A stretch of DNA of 64,000 nucleotides from Rachycentron canadum (GCA_038496675.1 CM076654.1:13609981-13673980); one strand, 5' to 3'; shown: positions 36,241 to 51,500, counted from the first letter of the stretch. The notes: generated by a model not told the origin, from the letters alone. A program made the numbers and translations.

Positions 36241-39200
36241 GGAAAATATCGAGGGTCACTGCTAATATTTGTCATCTTCCTTGTGTATAACTTCACATTT
36301 GCCGGGTTTCACACGAATACCACACTATGAAATTGTCTTTCTTCTAGTTTCCTATTTTCCAAATAGTAAAATAGTAAATACTGAGTCACGTTGATATTAA
36401 ATATCTTAAATTTTAAGTTGTTCCAAATACAACAGAGCCATACACCCACTCTTTGGTGTTGCTGAGATTCTCACTGTCCAACATGGAAAAAGAAAGTGTC
36501 TTGTTCTCAGTTCATAAATAACTGTATTTCTCAGCTACATGTTGTGAACATCTGTTGTGCAGTTTAACTAAATGATGTGCTAGTTGAAAGTTGCCCCAAG
36601 TTCCATGCAGAGGCGTTTCCTACTTTCTTATCCTTCCTCCTCCTCATCAACTAAACATTTGCTGAATCCTCTCTTATGTCTATTCAAGCAGAGAGGACTG
36701 AGATTCACAGTAGAACTGAGCTGGGAGAATTCGCTTTTAATTAAAGCGCAGAGATCCACTGTGCTTACTGAAGGTGGGAGAGGAGAAGGGGAGAAAACTC
36801 CTTTCCTCTGAAAAAAAAACTGAACTGCAAATATTCTGTAAAGCCCTGAATGAAGAGCTTTGTTAAGGTTGGATAGTGAAAGACATCATTTGATCTCCCA
36901 TTGACAGCACCTCCCTGCTGCAGAATAATTGCTTCTTTTATGAAGCCATTAGAGAGGACCAATTCAAGTGATTGTTTCTCAAATGTCCATCTATGTGGCC
37001 AACTGGGATCTGGGAGTGGCAGCCACTGAGGGCGGCTCTAAAACGCACTCAACAGGAATCTGGGATATTTCTGTGTTTGGAGCTTTGTGGTGCATCATTA
37101 GTGCCAGGACTGTCGTTCCTGTTGGCATCAAAGAGTTTTTTTCAGCATTTCTCTCCACACAAATAGTCAAATGTCTTTCTTTTCCAGTTCATTTTCTTCT
37201 CCAGTCCCCAGATTTATAAAGAAACAAATAGTAGAATTGGTGCTAATCCAGATTTTGTGCAAATGATTTGTCCAGTCTGTGTCTTTTTGCCCATTCCTAA
37301 TTGGACTCTGCTGCTTTGTGTCCACAATCACAATGGAGCTATTATTCCTTCACTCCAAACCTTTCTTTGACTGTGTCAGTTGCTTATCACTTTATACTGG
37401 AGGAAATGTTCATGACGATCACTCACCCTATTACAATGCTATGGCTTAACACTACTATGTACCAGTCAAAGATGAGGATTACATTATTTTTAGACCCTTT
37501 AATTTACCTCTTCTCTTTCAGAGGAAAAGGTCACTATTGAGCTTAATGGACCATGGAGTATTATCAGGATTACAATGAGCTTTTTCCCTGCCATCCTGGG
37601 CTTAATTTTTAAGCTTCATAGGTTGTGCTTAAAACTCTTTCTGTGATTGGTCTGTTCAGCCTACAATGCCAAATGCCTAGGTACTTGTAATTACCCCAAG
37701 GCTTTGGGAGGGTGTAACCAACACGGCTAAACACTGCAATCCTATCTCCTAGAAACAATTTTTCTATACAAATAAACCTCAGATACATTTTGCAAGGTGC
37801 ATGCACTGTTCCTACTGTATGTCAAGTTTACAGCAGGACATTTTAGAGTAGACAATTAGATTTTTTAAGTGTCTGGACCCACAACGTAATGCCATTGTTA
37901 GTAAATGTCAATACTGCAATTTCTCAACACTCAATATCTATGAGAGGCTAATAATCAATCAATAATGTCACCCATGCTGACATATTGGTTAAGTTTTAGC
38001 TTTGGTATGGCAGCCTGGAGTGGTTGTGAAAAAACTGCAGCCTTGTTGGCCTGGTAGGTGTTGATGCTAAGAAATACACCAGTAGTGTACCATGACTTTG
38101 TTGTTCTGTGAGCTTTAATGAAATAAAATGTGTTTGGTGACCTTATCCAAAGCTAATATATGAACAGACTCTAAGACCTAGGTATTCCTTTAGCTAAATG
38201 CAGATAAGAATAAGATGTGAGTATGCAGTGTTCCTGCAGTGTTATTCAAATTCTCCAACCCACTCTCATTCCCTTCCAACTAACGATTGTCTCTGCAGCT
38301 GCTGAAGGAATTAAAACTATGTAGAAACAATAATGTTCTGAGTGTGTTGTGGTGCTGTGCTGAAAGTCTTTGTTGGATTGGGAGTTTAAACCCCATATTT
38401 TACAATTTACACAAAAACTGCTGCTGTCAGTACATTTGGTTGTGGAAGAATATGTTTATGTGCTTTAATTTAACAGACAGCATTAGGTTTATTTTCCCAG
38501 AACTGTCAGGATTTGCAGTTAGGCGGTTAAACTAGAGCTTCACAGTACAACTTTGTTTACTAATGTGCATACACGCTACTTTTCACCATTCTGTATATTC
38601 AATATACACAAAATTTGGTGGCCATGTTGAAATAGAACTATACAGGTAATCTAAACTAAATGTAAAATGAAAGGATAGACATTTTCATTGTATAATCCAC
38701 CGCTCAGCAGGTCATTAATGAGAGGTTGATGTTGAGACTCCCCTGACAGACGGAGGCTCCAGTAACAGATAACCTAATGATAAATAGCATGCACTATATG
38801 CATATACTGGAAACCTGTTTTTAGAAAGTTAATCACATGGTATGTGAAGTGGGACTTCTGAGTGTCAACGCTGAGGTAGAGATGGATGTCGTCTGTAATA
38901 AATGGTTCATTGTCGCCTTGTTGGGTTTGAAGAATGTATAATCAGGAGCAATTTGCTGCAAAAAGCTCATCAGGAGGTTTAATACTGCATCCCTAGCTTC
39001 ATATAATCTGTCACTGTTCAGAGTTTCTTGCAGATATCTTTGCTGATGAGCTTTCCTTTAAGTGGACACCAGCAATTAAGCATATTGGGCTATAAGCCAA
39101 TCATTAATGCTGGCACACACTGAGATCAAACAGATTTAATTAAAATGGCTGACATGAAAATGGGAAGCCAGAACTGCAGCACATTTCCTGGTAACTTTTG

Positions 39201-42200
39201 CCAAAAATTAAGCAAAAAAAAGTGCTTTGGCAGTGTGAATATTGGTAAGAGTCATATTCACAGTTTTCAGGGGCATGCACTCTTATGAATTGGCGTCTAA
39301 TGCATCTACACTGAGTGAGCAATTTGAATGTTCAGTAGCACAGCAAAGGTTTGGCATCTAACTGGTTTATTTGAGGTTTCTCAGTTTTACATGTGAACTA
39401 GATTTTTTTTACAAGAATGCAAATGTCATCCAAGACATTTTACAATTGTCAGTTTGTTACACTGTTACCAGAAATTTGGTGACATTTGAGTGTTTCATGG
39501 TAAAATCACTGTGTTTCAAACCTCCATTAGCAGATGCTCTCAACATGCTGCCTTCTGGTTGTCTTGGGTTTTCTGCTGGACCTGTAATGAGGCATCAGGC
39601 AACTTTGCAAGAATGATGGTGTGTAGCAATCTGTTTAAACTTCAAACTTTGAACGCAACCATGGCCTGAGATATCACAGGGAGAGGAATGTTTGATTTGA
39701 TCTGACAAACATGGCTGGCAGGTCAAACACACCAGGAGAGCGGAAAAACAGGCCCCAGGGTGAAGGGAGGGTCAGGGTTGCTGCGGTTAACACTATTAAC
39801 CCTTCTGTTGCTGGACAAGGCAACTGAAGCTGTCCTATGTTACAAGTAAAGTACTTTTACATGATGGAGCTCCAAGTTGAATGTCAATGAACATAACATA
39901 AACAGGAGTTTGAAAGAACAAAGGGAAAAGAGAGAAGATTCAAATGGTTTTCTTTTCCATAAATGGCACTGGTGTACTAGATAACCCCTTCTTCCTGTTA
40001 TAGACCATTTCCTTTACTGTGGACCAAACATATCCTCACTGACATTTCATAGTTTGTTTTCCTGTATTTTTCTGTGTTATACAACTGTAAAAACACTGCA
40101 GAAAAACATGTTTTAAATTATGGGAGGATACCACAAATAATTTAATTCAGCTGGTGTGATTTTTGCACTGGGGAGTTGGAAGTTTTGGAGATGAAATGCC
40201 TCACCCACGTCCCTGTGAAAGGAATGCTTTTTGGCATCGAAAGACAGGGATTTGGAAATTGGTCACATCTGCAAAAGTAACAAAAGTGAGTATTTTATTT
40301 GCTTCTATTGTGACAAAATATGCATCTCCCAAATTTTCAGCTGCTCGATGTTGAAACATGTAGCTATTGTTGTTTTTTCCATATTGCATAATATTTTCTT
40401 TTATCCTCATACACATCTTTAGTTCATCCAGTTCTTGGCAGTTTCTTTCCTTCAAACCAAAGCAAATGATACACACTGTTAAACTGCCACAGTTGACTGT
40501 TGTCTCACTCACTGACACTACACACTAGGAGAGGTCTCACAGAGTTGACCACAGCTCTTGCTCAACCCCTGATCAATGAGTCCCAAAACAGAAATGAAGA
40601 ATATTTATGGTTTCACTTGTGGAGCCATTTTCATGCAGCACAAGTAGAGCTGTCGGCCTGCTCACCAAAGATTAACTTTGATGTTTCCTCTCCTCAATCC
40701 ACTCTGATTAAATATTTGCTGGCTCATTTAATATGAATGTGAGTTATTGGTCAGTCAGTGTGTTCATGTCCACTCCATCTGAGTAATTGCCACGGTCTCT
40801 GGTCTGTTGCATTTCCTCCTCTTGCTCTGTCTCTTTGCAAGGATCTGGACTGATTTGTATGAAATTCATGCACATTCTCTCTTAGGAGAAAAAGCTCATC
40901 ATATCATGAAAATATATAGTTAACACTTCATTTGACCTGGCTCTGGAATTTTTAGCTACAATAATTGCTTGGCTCCAGAGATGCCAATGGCAGTTTCTTG
41001 GTGGATCACTTGTACCCAGACTCAAATAGCCCAACAACTATGATTGTAAATTTTGCACAGACTTTTGTAATACATCCAAATGACTGATGATTTTTTTCCC
41101 CTGGTGCTGCCATGAGGTTGACATCTGTGTTTTTCAACACACTTCAACAGCCATTGCATGGATTGCCACATATTCATTAGGGTGAAGTCTTTGTGGTACT
41201 TTAATGATAATATGACATGCATATACATGCTAACATAACACACTTAAATGTAATAAATATACTGTGGACAGCAGTGAATATATCCTTAAAATATCCAGTT
41301 TTTTTGGTAACCTTTGTGCTGTAATAATATTAGGTGAAGTGTTGCCACTATTGTTCAACAAAACATTAAAGTTTAGATTCATAAAACAGGGTATGAGATA
41401 GAAGGAGACCCTCATGTTCTCTCTCAGCTTGATGCTCGTGTTATGCTTCGCTACACAGACAGAAAATACACTTCTCATTGTGGTCCAGACTCATAATAAA
41501 TCTAGTAACAATGTTACTAGACTCATGTGTTTTATGCTTGCTATTTTTCTACATAATGCTACAGCAAAAAAAAATCTAAGGGGGCTGAGCTTAAACAAAT
41601 CACATAGTCACTGGTGACTACTTTAAAGCTCATAAATGTTGTAATATAAGCTATATAAGGTAGATATAAATGTTGAAATGCTACACCTCATTAGCGGATA
41701 GATTCCTCACAATTCAACAGTTAATTTTAAAGTAACTATGAATATACAAAATTGTAATTTATTCATATTTACCAGCATCATAAACCTACAATGCAGCAAA
41801 GCAGTATATGATTCTTCCTGCAAAAAAGTTGTGAAGTCTGATTGTCTGTCTTTCCCTGATTATTTATATTTCTTTAGCCTGTAAGGGTGCACACAAAAGT
41901 TTTAAAGGGGTTAAAGGAGCTCCTACATTGTCTACTAAATATTTTCCATCGGTCCTGTTTGGTCCTGCTGCCCATCGTTCTCTTGGATCTGTTTTAAATT
42001 TTCAGTTAAAAAAGGGATGTCTGGTCATCCTTCTGTTAATATCATACCTGCTATATATCATCATGTTAGTATTGTCATTGTTGCTAATGTTAGCATTTAG
42101 CTCAAAGTACTGCTGTACTAGCAGAGCCAGAATTTGAACTTGTTTTTGTTTTTTACAACACAGTGGGTTCATGCAGTAGTCCACGCACACTCTTATTACT

Positions 42201-43204
42201 GTCATTTGAACCTGCAAATAAACCATGAGCAGAATTAAATTTAATTTTCCTAACTGAAGCGATATGAATTATTAACACTAGTAATTACACTGTGTGTGGC
42301 CCTGTTGCATTTGAGGGAGGCAGAATGGGAAGGTGTCACATGTACTGCATCCTTATGTCTCCATCTGTTTATCCACATAAAGCTAATTACTGTGTTTTCA
42401 GAACAGGAGCTCTGCTCACAGCTTTTTAGCTATAGCTATAATCTTATGACCTGTGCACACATTACCTCGAAACAATGCTCTCTTGTGGGTCTATGCTCAT
42501 GACCTTCACAGACTTAAATCATAGTGGGGACCACTGCACATTTACAGGATACTGATTCCCTCCAGTGCACGAGCGTGAGTGACAAGTTGAAATATGCAGT
42601 TTTATTTTCCTATTTAGACCCTGTAACCCTGTAGGGAACCTAACCCAGATATGATTAAATTTCTCTAAGGCAAACAAATTATTCATTGTGAAACAAAGAC
42701 TAGCCTGTTTGAGAGTTACTGTATTTCATTTGTCCTGAAATATGAATCATTTCTCCAGCGGCAGGGAGCAAAATACTGACACAGGGCTGAATAATCGTCA
42801 TGGTTACAGATTGAGTGTAGGAGTCACTTTTCAATATCGTTTATACAGCTGTTAAGCTGCGGAAAAAAATATAAGGAATTATTATATGTGTAACCACATT
42901 TGTACAAATCAATGTGGATTGGAGGTTGTATATGAAAAAAGCACTGAAATTCACTGGCATTTAACACACAAATGTTTAAAGGAATACTTAGCAAAATCTA
43001 TGTATTTGCTGCAGAAATCAATATGCAAGATGCAAGATACTCTTGCATCTGTTCAAATCTGTTCTCAATCTAAAGCTTGAGGCTGCAGCTGATTAGTTTA
43101 GATTTCTGTAACAAGCTGTGAAAGCACAACCTGTATTTTTTACATTTCTGTTTTGTGTAAGGATTACACAACCAAGATAATCAAGGTATTTTTGAGCAGT
43201 CAGA

Positions 43205-43257
43205 CTAGCCATTTCCCAGCTTTCTAATCTTTGTGCTAAGCTAAAAAAACTGACTGA
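43205..43257. repeat. Dispersed teleost repeat fragment, copy 2
   Basis: Aligns with 3549-3599 at about 80% by eye over the CTAGC...CTTTGTG...CTAA...CTGACTG stretch. Confidence 0.5.
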
Positions 43258-45054
43258 CCAGGAATCATAAAATGTAACAGATTTATTTCTAGGACAGTAT
43301 TTTCCTCTTTCCCTTACTTTGGAATTGCAATGACTGGATAAATGAAACTCTTTCATGCCTTTTATGTCCTGAGTTTGAACCGCACTAATCCTCTTTTCCA
43401 TGTTTTGTATTCACTTTGATTTATCAGCAGTAACACCCTTCATTTACACTTCAGAACATTTAGTCTCTGTAAATTCGGAACTTAATTTGACCGGGGAAAA
43501 GACATTTGGTTTTAAAATGAACGAAATACTGAATAATTTAAATGCAGACAAAGACATCAGTAATGAAAACTGTCCTTGCAGGTGTTTAGAAGTGACTAAA
43601 CTTGATACAGAGGCAAAGTTTTGAGAGGTCAGACAGGATGAGGGTTGTCTTTATGCTCGGATGCTTGAGGTTAAAGCGCATCAGCAGAATGTGATCCATT
43701 TCTCTGCAAGGGTCCCAGACTCTTCTCAGACTACAAAAGGGAAAGGTAGAGGGGGGAGCAGAGCAATTGAGGTTTCATGTGACAAGTATTCTGCAGATTT
43801 GGGGCAGACTGAAAGCCACAAGGGCGAGTGTCCCCTCGAATGTTCTGGAAAGTTTCCTGACCCTGAGAAGTGTTGCGTTACCTTCCAATTGTAGCCTCCT
43901 GGTCTTGTCCCAGAACAGAGACTCCTTTGAGAGAAGCTGCTGACAATTTGGAAAGTCTGGACTCAGATATCCCAAAACTAATGCCGTAATCAGTGTAAAA
44001 TCCTAAACAGAAATATGATAAAGATATTCCATCACAGCATATGCCCTAGATCCAATGGATGAGACGAGCAGATACGGTTTTCCTCACTTGAGCCTGTTTG
44101 TGCTTTTTCTGTCACATGTTCACACAAATGATCATCATCTTGAATACAATTTTTTTTTTATTTCCTTCAATTCCCGCACACATTAGTTCCCCAAGACATC
44201 AGTGAAAGTGCCACAGGGAAGAACTTTGCTTCTCTTCCCCTCGGCTCCTAATTTATTACAGATAATGTAGGACTCTGAGCATGTTGAAGTTAATCAGCTC
44301 AGACTGTTTGGTGCACAACAACAGAAATAAGTTTTCCAGATACTTAATTGCTTTTATTCCTGTTATTATTATTTTATTTTAGCACATCTCTCTGTATTTT
44401 CATTAATGTGACAAGACAAAAAAAACAAACAAACATTTGTTTCACTTGTGGGTAACAAGACCTTTCCATGCAGCAATAATGAAAACCAGTCATATTGTTT
44501 AAATGGTGAGTTTCTTTCTCTCTGATGTCATGAAGTTGGAGATATATTTCTTTGCAGAAGATGCTGTGATTTCATCCTTTTGTAACCTGCTTGTGTTATT
44601 TTTCTATCCATGTGTGATAAAGCTTACTCAGGTGTGCATTTGTTCTTCTTTTTTTGTGTTTCTTCACTGCAGATGGTGAGTCACGCCCTCTCTCTCCCAG
44701 ACCGTCTTAGTGAATAGCTGGCTGCACAAAGGTGAAAGGATCTCAGCTCAGCTGGTAAATAAAACCCTCTTCCTTCTGCACAGCGTGGGAGAAAGTGCCA
44801 CAGCGGTGCTGGTGTGGCATCTCTGTAGGCTGATAACTGGAGTGAAAGCACTGTTGAGTGATCATCTTTCACACTGAGTCACTCACCTTTCATGCCGTGG
44901 CCCTGCAGCCGGCTTTCAAGGCTGGACTCTCAGCAGGAACTCAGAAGGACTCTCACGTGGACACGATTGGCATACATGAGTTACAGTCATGTTATTATTT
45001 GGATGACCTTCATACTGGATTGAGACAGCTTAACTGATTTTTTCTTCATTTTAG

Positions 45055-45548
45055 TTGGTGCCCAGTGGGGGCTGTTCAGTGGGAGCAGGGAGAGCGGGTG
45101 TTGATTCTTCTGCTTTATGAGTTTTCAACATTGGCAGAAGTGGCAGAGGGAGCCAGCATGGCCAAGGCTCTGCTGAAGATACAGCGCTATTTCCGCAGGA
45201 AACCTGTCCGATTCTTTTCCCTCATCCTCCTCTACCTGACCGCTGGGAGCCTTGTCTTCCTGCACTCTGGCTTTGTTTCTGACAGCGGCCCCAGAGGGCG
45301 AGCACATCGGGACTCTGTGGCAGCTGCAGAGATGGGCAGCCGGACTTCAGTGTCAGGCACTCGGGGGCTTGGCATCATGAGTAGAGTGTTTAAGGAGACA
45401 CGCAGGTCTGGCCGGCGGTATGGCCCTCCATGGATGAAAAAGACCGGACAGGATGGCCATGAGACGGAGGGCAGGGGGGGAGACTACACCAGCAACTGGA
45501 ACCGTGCACTTAAAGGACGTAATGCCAAAGATATGGATGATGGAAGAG
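45055..45548 (+). CDS. wscd2: wscd2 first coding exon: 5' leader, anchor and stem
   Basis: Acceptor TTCATTTTAG after a branch-point-like TTAACTGA; 103 untranslated bases; ATG at 45158; donor GAAGAG|GTGGGT. Encodes the cytosolic tail, transmembrane anchor LILLYLTAGSLVFLHSGFV and the variable stem ending near NWNRALKGRNAKDMDDGR. Confidence 0.93.
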
Positions 45549-48500
45549 GTGGGTCAAACCAAGACTACAAACCATACTATATTATTGCAGTGATATTGTT
45601 TTCAGGAGCTTTTCAAATTCATCATCTGAGCTTGGTGGTTCTCACACATCTCAAAATTCAAAATGAGTTAGTGAACTCGAAAAGATAAGATTTGGCTTGA
45701 TACGTCAGTGGTTGTACAATAAATCAATGCAGTGCATTTGTACAGATCAAACAAACCGGCAACAAATTAGTTTCAGTTGAGCGAATAATCACAAGAGGAA
45801 AAATAATTGCAGTATTGCAACATTAATGAATGCTCAGTAAAACTGAGTTCCTGTGTGAAATGTTATTATAACAATTATTATTGGCTAATAACAGCCCATT
45901 GTTTTACAAATTAGAATATTCAATAAATTATGAGATATTAACTTTTTAGTACAGACAGATTTATCATTTAAACTTACTCATTCACATGCCGTGCTAATAG
46001 GAACGTGATCCAAAGCAATCTCTGATCACAAACTGCACATTTTTAATGACTGGAAATTTCTAGTAGTAATTCGTCATGCAGGAACTCTCTTGAGAGAGGA
46101 GTGAGATGATGATTGTGATTAAATCCTCTGTATTTTCTCAAACTAAATCCTTCAAAGATCTCACCCTTTGTGCTTCAACTGAAGCTGCGCTTTATGTTGC
46201 TTGGCCCTTGTTCAACCACGCTGGAGCTGCAGCACATCACATGACTTCATGATTGCAGCTCTTCCAGTTTTAGTAATCTGTTCAACCACACACACATTTC
46301 CTTCAGACAAGGTTTACATATAAACTCCTCACTTGCATGTGACATCCTATCAGTTCACAAAACGTTTTGAAAACACCAGAGAAGGACAGCAACTGTCTGT
46401 CCACAGCTGATGATGCTGATTCCTTCACAGATGAAACGTTATCATGAATTGTAAGATTAGAAGATATAATTTACTCCTGGCTGACTTCTCACTTTCCCCT
46501 CTGATCTTTTCTTTCCCTGTCAAACATTTTCTCCCCTGCTGGATGAACCATAAATTATTAAAAAAAAAACAATATCAACAGTGGATATTTTCAACATGTA
46601 TCCAGACAGACCCCCCATGTTCAACCACAGTTGTCTTGCCTCAGTAGTTTCACTCCTTCTCTTCTTTCCATGAAGATAATAGTGTTTAGTAGAGATGCAG
46701 AATGCATCCATACTGAGTGTTAAATATTAGTAACTGATGCAATAACATATTATTAGCGTAATAGATAATTGAGGTGGAGCTTATATAAGTTTTTTGCATT
46801 TGTTTTAAAATTTCAACCTGAATTGTAACTGGTAGCAAAAAGTGCAGTGAAATGCAATAAAAAGAGTATAAAGTACTCAGGGTATAAACGACAAATACCT
46901 CAAAATCGTAGTGAAGTATGGTGCTTGAGTAAATGTTATGCAGCATTAATAAACATCTGGCCTGGCTAGCACTCGAATGGTTTGGGAGTTTTTGGTTATT
47001 CATCCATAACATCTTAAAATAGATCCTGAATAGCCATAAATAACTCCATGATTTTACTAGAGCTCCACTGTGATTACGTGGGTCGCTGCTGGTTTCCCTC
47101 CAGAGTGCAGTACAGACAGGTGCAGAATCTAAACTGCCTGTAAATATGAAACATGCAAGTGTTAGAGACTGCTGCTCTGTCTGTTATTGCTATGACAAAA
47201 CAGACTCCAGCCTCTGCGAGCCTTAAGAGAATCAAACCTACAGAGAAAATAAATGAGTGAGTCACTGTACAGTGAAGAACCCTGCTGCACATTAGAGTGT
47301 AGGACTTTAAAGAACAATGCTTTTCTAAATACTACAGTGTTGAGCACTTTTCTGCCAGTTCAAAGGCAGGAAAACAAACATGTTTACAATGTAGATCCAG
47401 GCTTTGGGTTATCTGATCAAATGAAGGTCTCTCAGTCTGGCTCAGTCCTCCTCCTCCTCCTATCATCCTTCCCTTTTCTGAAATGCTAACCTCACAGGAC
47501 TGCAGCTAAACGTGATGATAGAGTAATTAACAGCTTCAAAGCATTTGTTAGCTCTCATACATCCAGCACCATTCATTACTCTGCAGTCTGAACCATATTC
47601 AGGACCATTAAGAGACCCCCCCACCCACCCACCCACCTCTCCTCTCACTGCAAATGCACTCATTCTTTCTGGCTCTGAATTTCAATTTGGTGGGAATATT
47701 GCAGCAAAGGATGCAGACTGCAGCACATCAACAGATTTGCAGCACAGTACAGAAACATACTTTACTGAAGGGAGAGCAGGAGTAGACTAGAGAAAAAATA
47801 TACCTGAAACCATGACCACCAGACCAGCTAATAATAATATGGAGACATGAGATGTATCTGCTGTTCTGCTGTTCCCCTCATGTCATGCTAAGCAGAAATA
47901 TGCTATTCAAAATGGACCTCATTTAAATCAGCATTTCCCTTCATCATAAAGCAGATTATTTTCCAGCTCAACAATAGTTAGGAGGAAGATTATAGCTGAG
48001 TCCTGCAGCTGAAATGCAGGCCTTTGGACCATAACAATTAAAGTAATGCAGGGGACTAGGACTCTCTGCTTCCCCCATTTAGCTATTAACAGAGGCTCAG
48101 AGGGGTAATGGCACAGCACAGATGGTGAGAGGTTTGTTTGTTAAAGGTACAATATAGTGTGCTCGGCTTGGTTTAGCAGGGAAATAGTAGTTTAATGAGA
48201 GGCAAGAAGCTGTTGAAGGGTTGCTGTATCCCTCTGCAGAGGTTCACTGAGGCCCAACCCCCACATACTTCTGAAAAATGCAGAGAGATGACTGCTACTA
48301 CACTTACAGGCCACTAGAAGGGGATGTGTGTCTTTATAAATAAATAAAGACTCTGCCCCAGTTTGGACTCGAGCTCTGTTACTACACTATGTAGCCTTGT
48401 GAAGAAGGTATTGTTGCAGAGATCTTTCTTTTCAGACACTTCATGATCACACAGCTTTTATATTGGCTTAATGGCTTATTGTATCAGAAACCTCTACATA

Positions 48501-51500
48501 TACTTTATATATATTTATATGTATTTTATTGTTCAAAGTTTCTTCCTGTATACACAACTCACTTTTTTTTTTTTCCAGCAAAGTACATTGGCTGCTACGT
48601 TGATGACACACAGAGAAGAGCGCTGAGAGGAGTTTCCTTTTTTGACTACAAAAAAATGACGGTATTTCGTTGCCAGGACAACTGTGCAGAAAGGTATGAT
48701 AGCAGCAAACAACAAAAATTGACTCAACGACAGGCTGAGATTTAAAGACAGACTCATACATAGGAACTAAATTGGAAATTTAAAAAACCTACTTCTTCAT
48801 TTGTGTTTTATTGAGCCAGAATGACGCTGTTTACCTGATTGTTAGTTACTGACTAAAACAGTGTTGTCACAGACCGTGAGCCTATGTCTTGATGGGTAAT
48901 ATAATTAAACTTGGAAACAGCATTTGACAAAAAAATGTACTGAAAAAAATCCAACATCCATGTGTATTACCATGACAACAAGACTGATTACAATTGCTAA
49001 TGAAGATAATGTGATTTGATTGAAAGAACAGAACAGTCAATCATTGGTTTCATCACTGTATTATCATAGTTGGAAACACAGCACAAATAAGTTTGTGTAC
49101 CAACTAAAACACACTATATGGCCAAAAGTATGTGGGAACCCTTGTCCACATACTTTAGTGTACTTTTAATCTGGGACTGTTTTTTAAAATATGGGTTGTG
49201 TCCAGTTCGAGTGTGAGGAAATCTTAATGCTATAGGGTAAAATTACATCTTGTACAATAGAGTGCTTCCAACTTTATGTCAACATTTTCCTGTATTCATG
49301 GCAGTGCTCCCATGATCCATGAGGAAAGTGTTTTTTGAGCTTGTTGGGGATGAGCTTGACGGGCCTGCAGAGCCCCTGTCTGAACCCTATCCAACCATGG
49401 TTAGATTAACCTGTTACAGGGCCCCAGAGGAGAGACAAGCTGCCAGTTGCACTCTCTGTGCATAGTGAATGTTTTTTCTATGCTAGCATACTGTCTGGAT
49501 GCAGATTTTTCTGAGGCTTTTAGGATTTTAAACTGTGATTATGACACTATCCAGCTCTGTCGTCAAGTCAGGGCGTCAAGATTTTATAGCAAAACAGGAC
49601 CCACTTTAAGGCCCACATTGTGTTATCTGATACTGGCTTTTGTGCTGCATATTCACAAACAGATTTTCAGTTGAATTAGCATAAACCAGTTGACACATGA
49701 CAAGCCTGGGGCCTGGTCTGGATCCAGTGTGCCATCTAACACCTTTGGGATGGTTTTGGTTTGCTTTTTGAACACCAACTGTGATCCAAGTCTTATCATC
49801 CAACATCACTAATGTTCCTGTGGCTGAATGGGATCAAATACCTGCAGCCAGTTTCCAAAAACCTTGTGGAAAATTTTCCCAGAAGAGTGCAGGTTATTAT
49901 ATTAACATATTTATATCCATGGTTTTGGGATGACATGTTCAACAGTCACATGAGAGTTTAACACTCAGGTGCCTGCGTACATTTAAAATAAGAAAGAGAT
50001 TTTTGAAATTTTTTTTTTCTGATGGTATAATTTTTCTATCTTCAGTGTCAGCTCCTAGTGTTTGTATGGGGTTAAAGCATGAAAAACAGTTATGTATGCT
50101 CTAGTTTTCAAAGCATTATCTCTCTGCGCCTCTCCCCCATTAGTCTCCTGTTTCCACACATCCTGTCTCCCTCTCTGTGCGACCTCACCATCTTCCTCTC
50201 ACCTCTTTTTTTTCTCCCTGAGGAATACTAGGGATGGCTCTATCGAATGCATTGAATTACACCCATCACTGATTCACAGAGTGAGGAATAGGAACAGAGA
50301 GAGTTGCTTGTTTTCATCTCCTTCCTCCTCTTGCTTCTCGCCTCTTGCAGCCTGCCCACCTCCTCTCTCTCGCAGCAGCGGGTGAATAAAAACAGACAAA
50401 CAAAATGAGGGGCAACAGCACATAGCAGCACACTGAGGTTTGGATTTGATTGACAGCCCGGGGGATTTGGGTGTGAGGGGTGTATTAGATGTCTAATTGC
50501 ATCCGAAAGGCATCTTGGGAGTCAAATCCTCCATGAAGCAATACAAGGGAGAGAAGAGGCCTTGTGTGATGGATTCAGTTTTCATTTTTTCAAGTACACT
50601 ACACTCATTTATAATTGGCTTTGCCTTAGAGCCTCATCGCATGTCAAACTTCTCATATGTTCCATCACCAAAGAGAGAAGGATGTTTTTTCAGACTAATG
50701 TTTGTATGTGTTTTCATCATTGTCTCAACATCGTCTGTGCTTCATTTGTTTATTTTTATTGATTGCAGCTTATCCAGTTGCCCAGAATGATAAACTGTAT
50801 TGGCCTGTGAAGGATTAAGACACATAATGAAGGCTCAGAAAAATCATTTGAACCTCCCAGTCTTCCTTTAGTAATGATGCTCATCCGTTTTCTTCTTTCG
50901 CTCTCCTCCAGAGGCTACATGTACGCTGGCCTGGAGTTTGGAGCTGAGTGCTACTGTGGTCACAAGATCCAGGCACCCAACGCGTCAGAAAGCGAATGCA
51001 ACATGGAGTGTAAAGGAGAGAAAAGCAACCTGTGTGGAGGAGCCAACAGACTGTCCATCTATAGGCTGGAGCTGAGCCAGGAGTCAGCACGTCGCTGTGA
51101 GTCTGACACAGCAATTAAAAAAAAAAAAACACTGACTTTACACACAAGACATACAACTGACACATTTGATGTTATTTAAAATATTAACACAAATACAAAG
51201 ATATGAATTTATCTCCCTGTAATGATAAGAACCAGGATGCACACTGAGGCACAAACATGCAACTTTGAAACAAGCCTGGCTGTTTTGAGGAATATTTGTT
51301 TTATTTTGGGTTAATGCCACAGTTGGGAGCAGGCTGCTCTGCTGTGTTTACCTCTTTCCCCGGAGAGCTGTGCTACCTACGTAGCCCAGCCAGCCGTGGT
51401 CTGCATCCTAAACACTTGCTGCCTGCCAACAGGAAAACTGAAGTGAAAGGAAGGAAAGAAGGGCTGATTAATAGAAGTGAAAAAGATTTGTGTTTGAGGT

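Larger units (their letters stand above)
26232..45054 (+). other. wscd2: Inferred large first intron of wscd2
   Basis: About 19 kb without a gene. It carries several microsatellites, copies of dispersed fish repeats and a 16-bp palindrome. Open frames here are short and overlap simple repeats. A branch-point-like TTAACTGA and a pyrimidine tract precede the acceptor at 45054, as expected for a functional intron end. Conserved enhancers may lie inside but need cross-species alignment to see. Confidence 0.5.

Noticed and set aside
45065..45157. In-frame extension of the wscd2 first coding exon upstream of ATG 45158
   Set aside because: The extension would begin at GTG, has no ATG, lies just after a splice acceptor, and does not resemble the family N-terminus, which starts MAK...QRYFRRKP.
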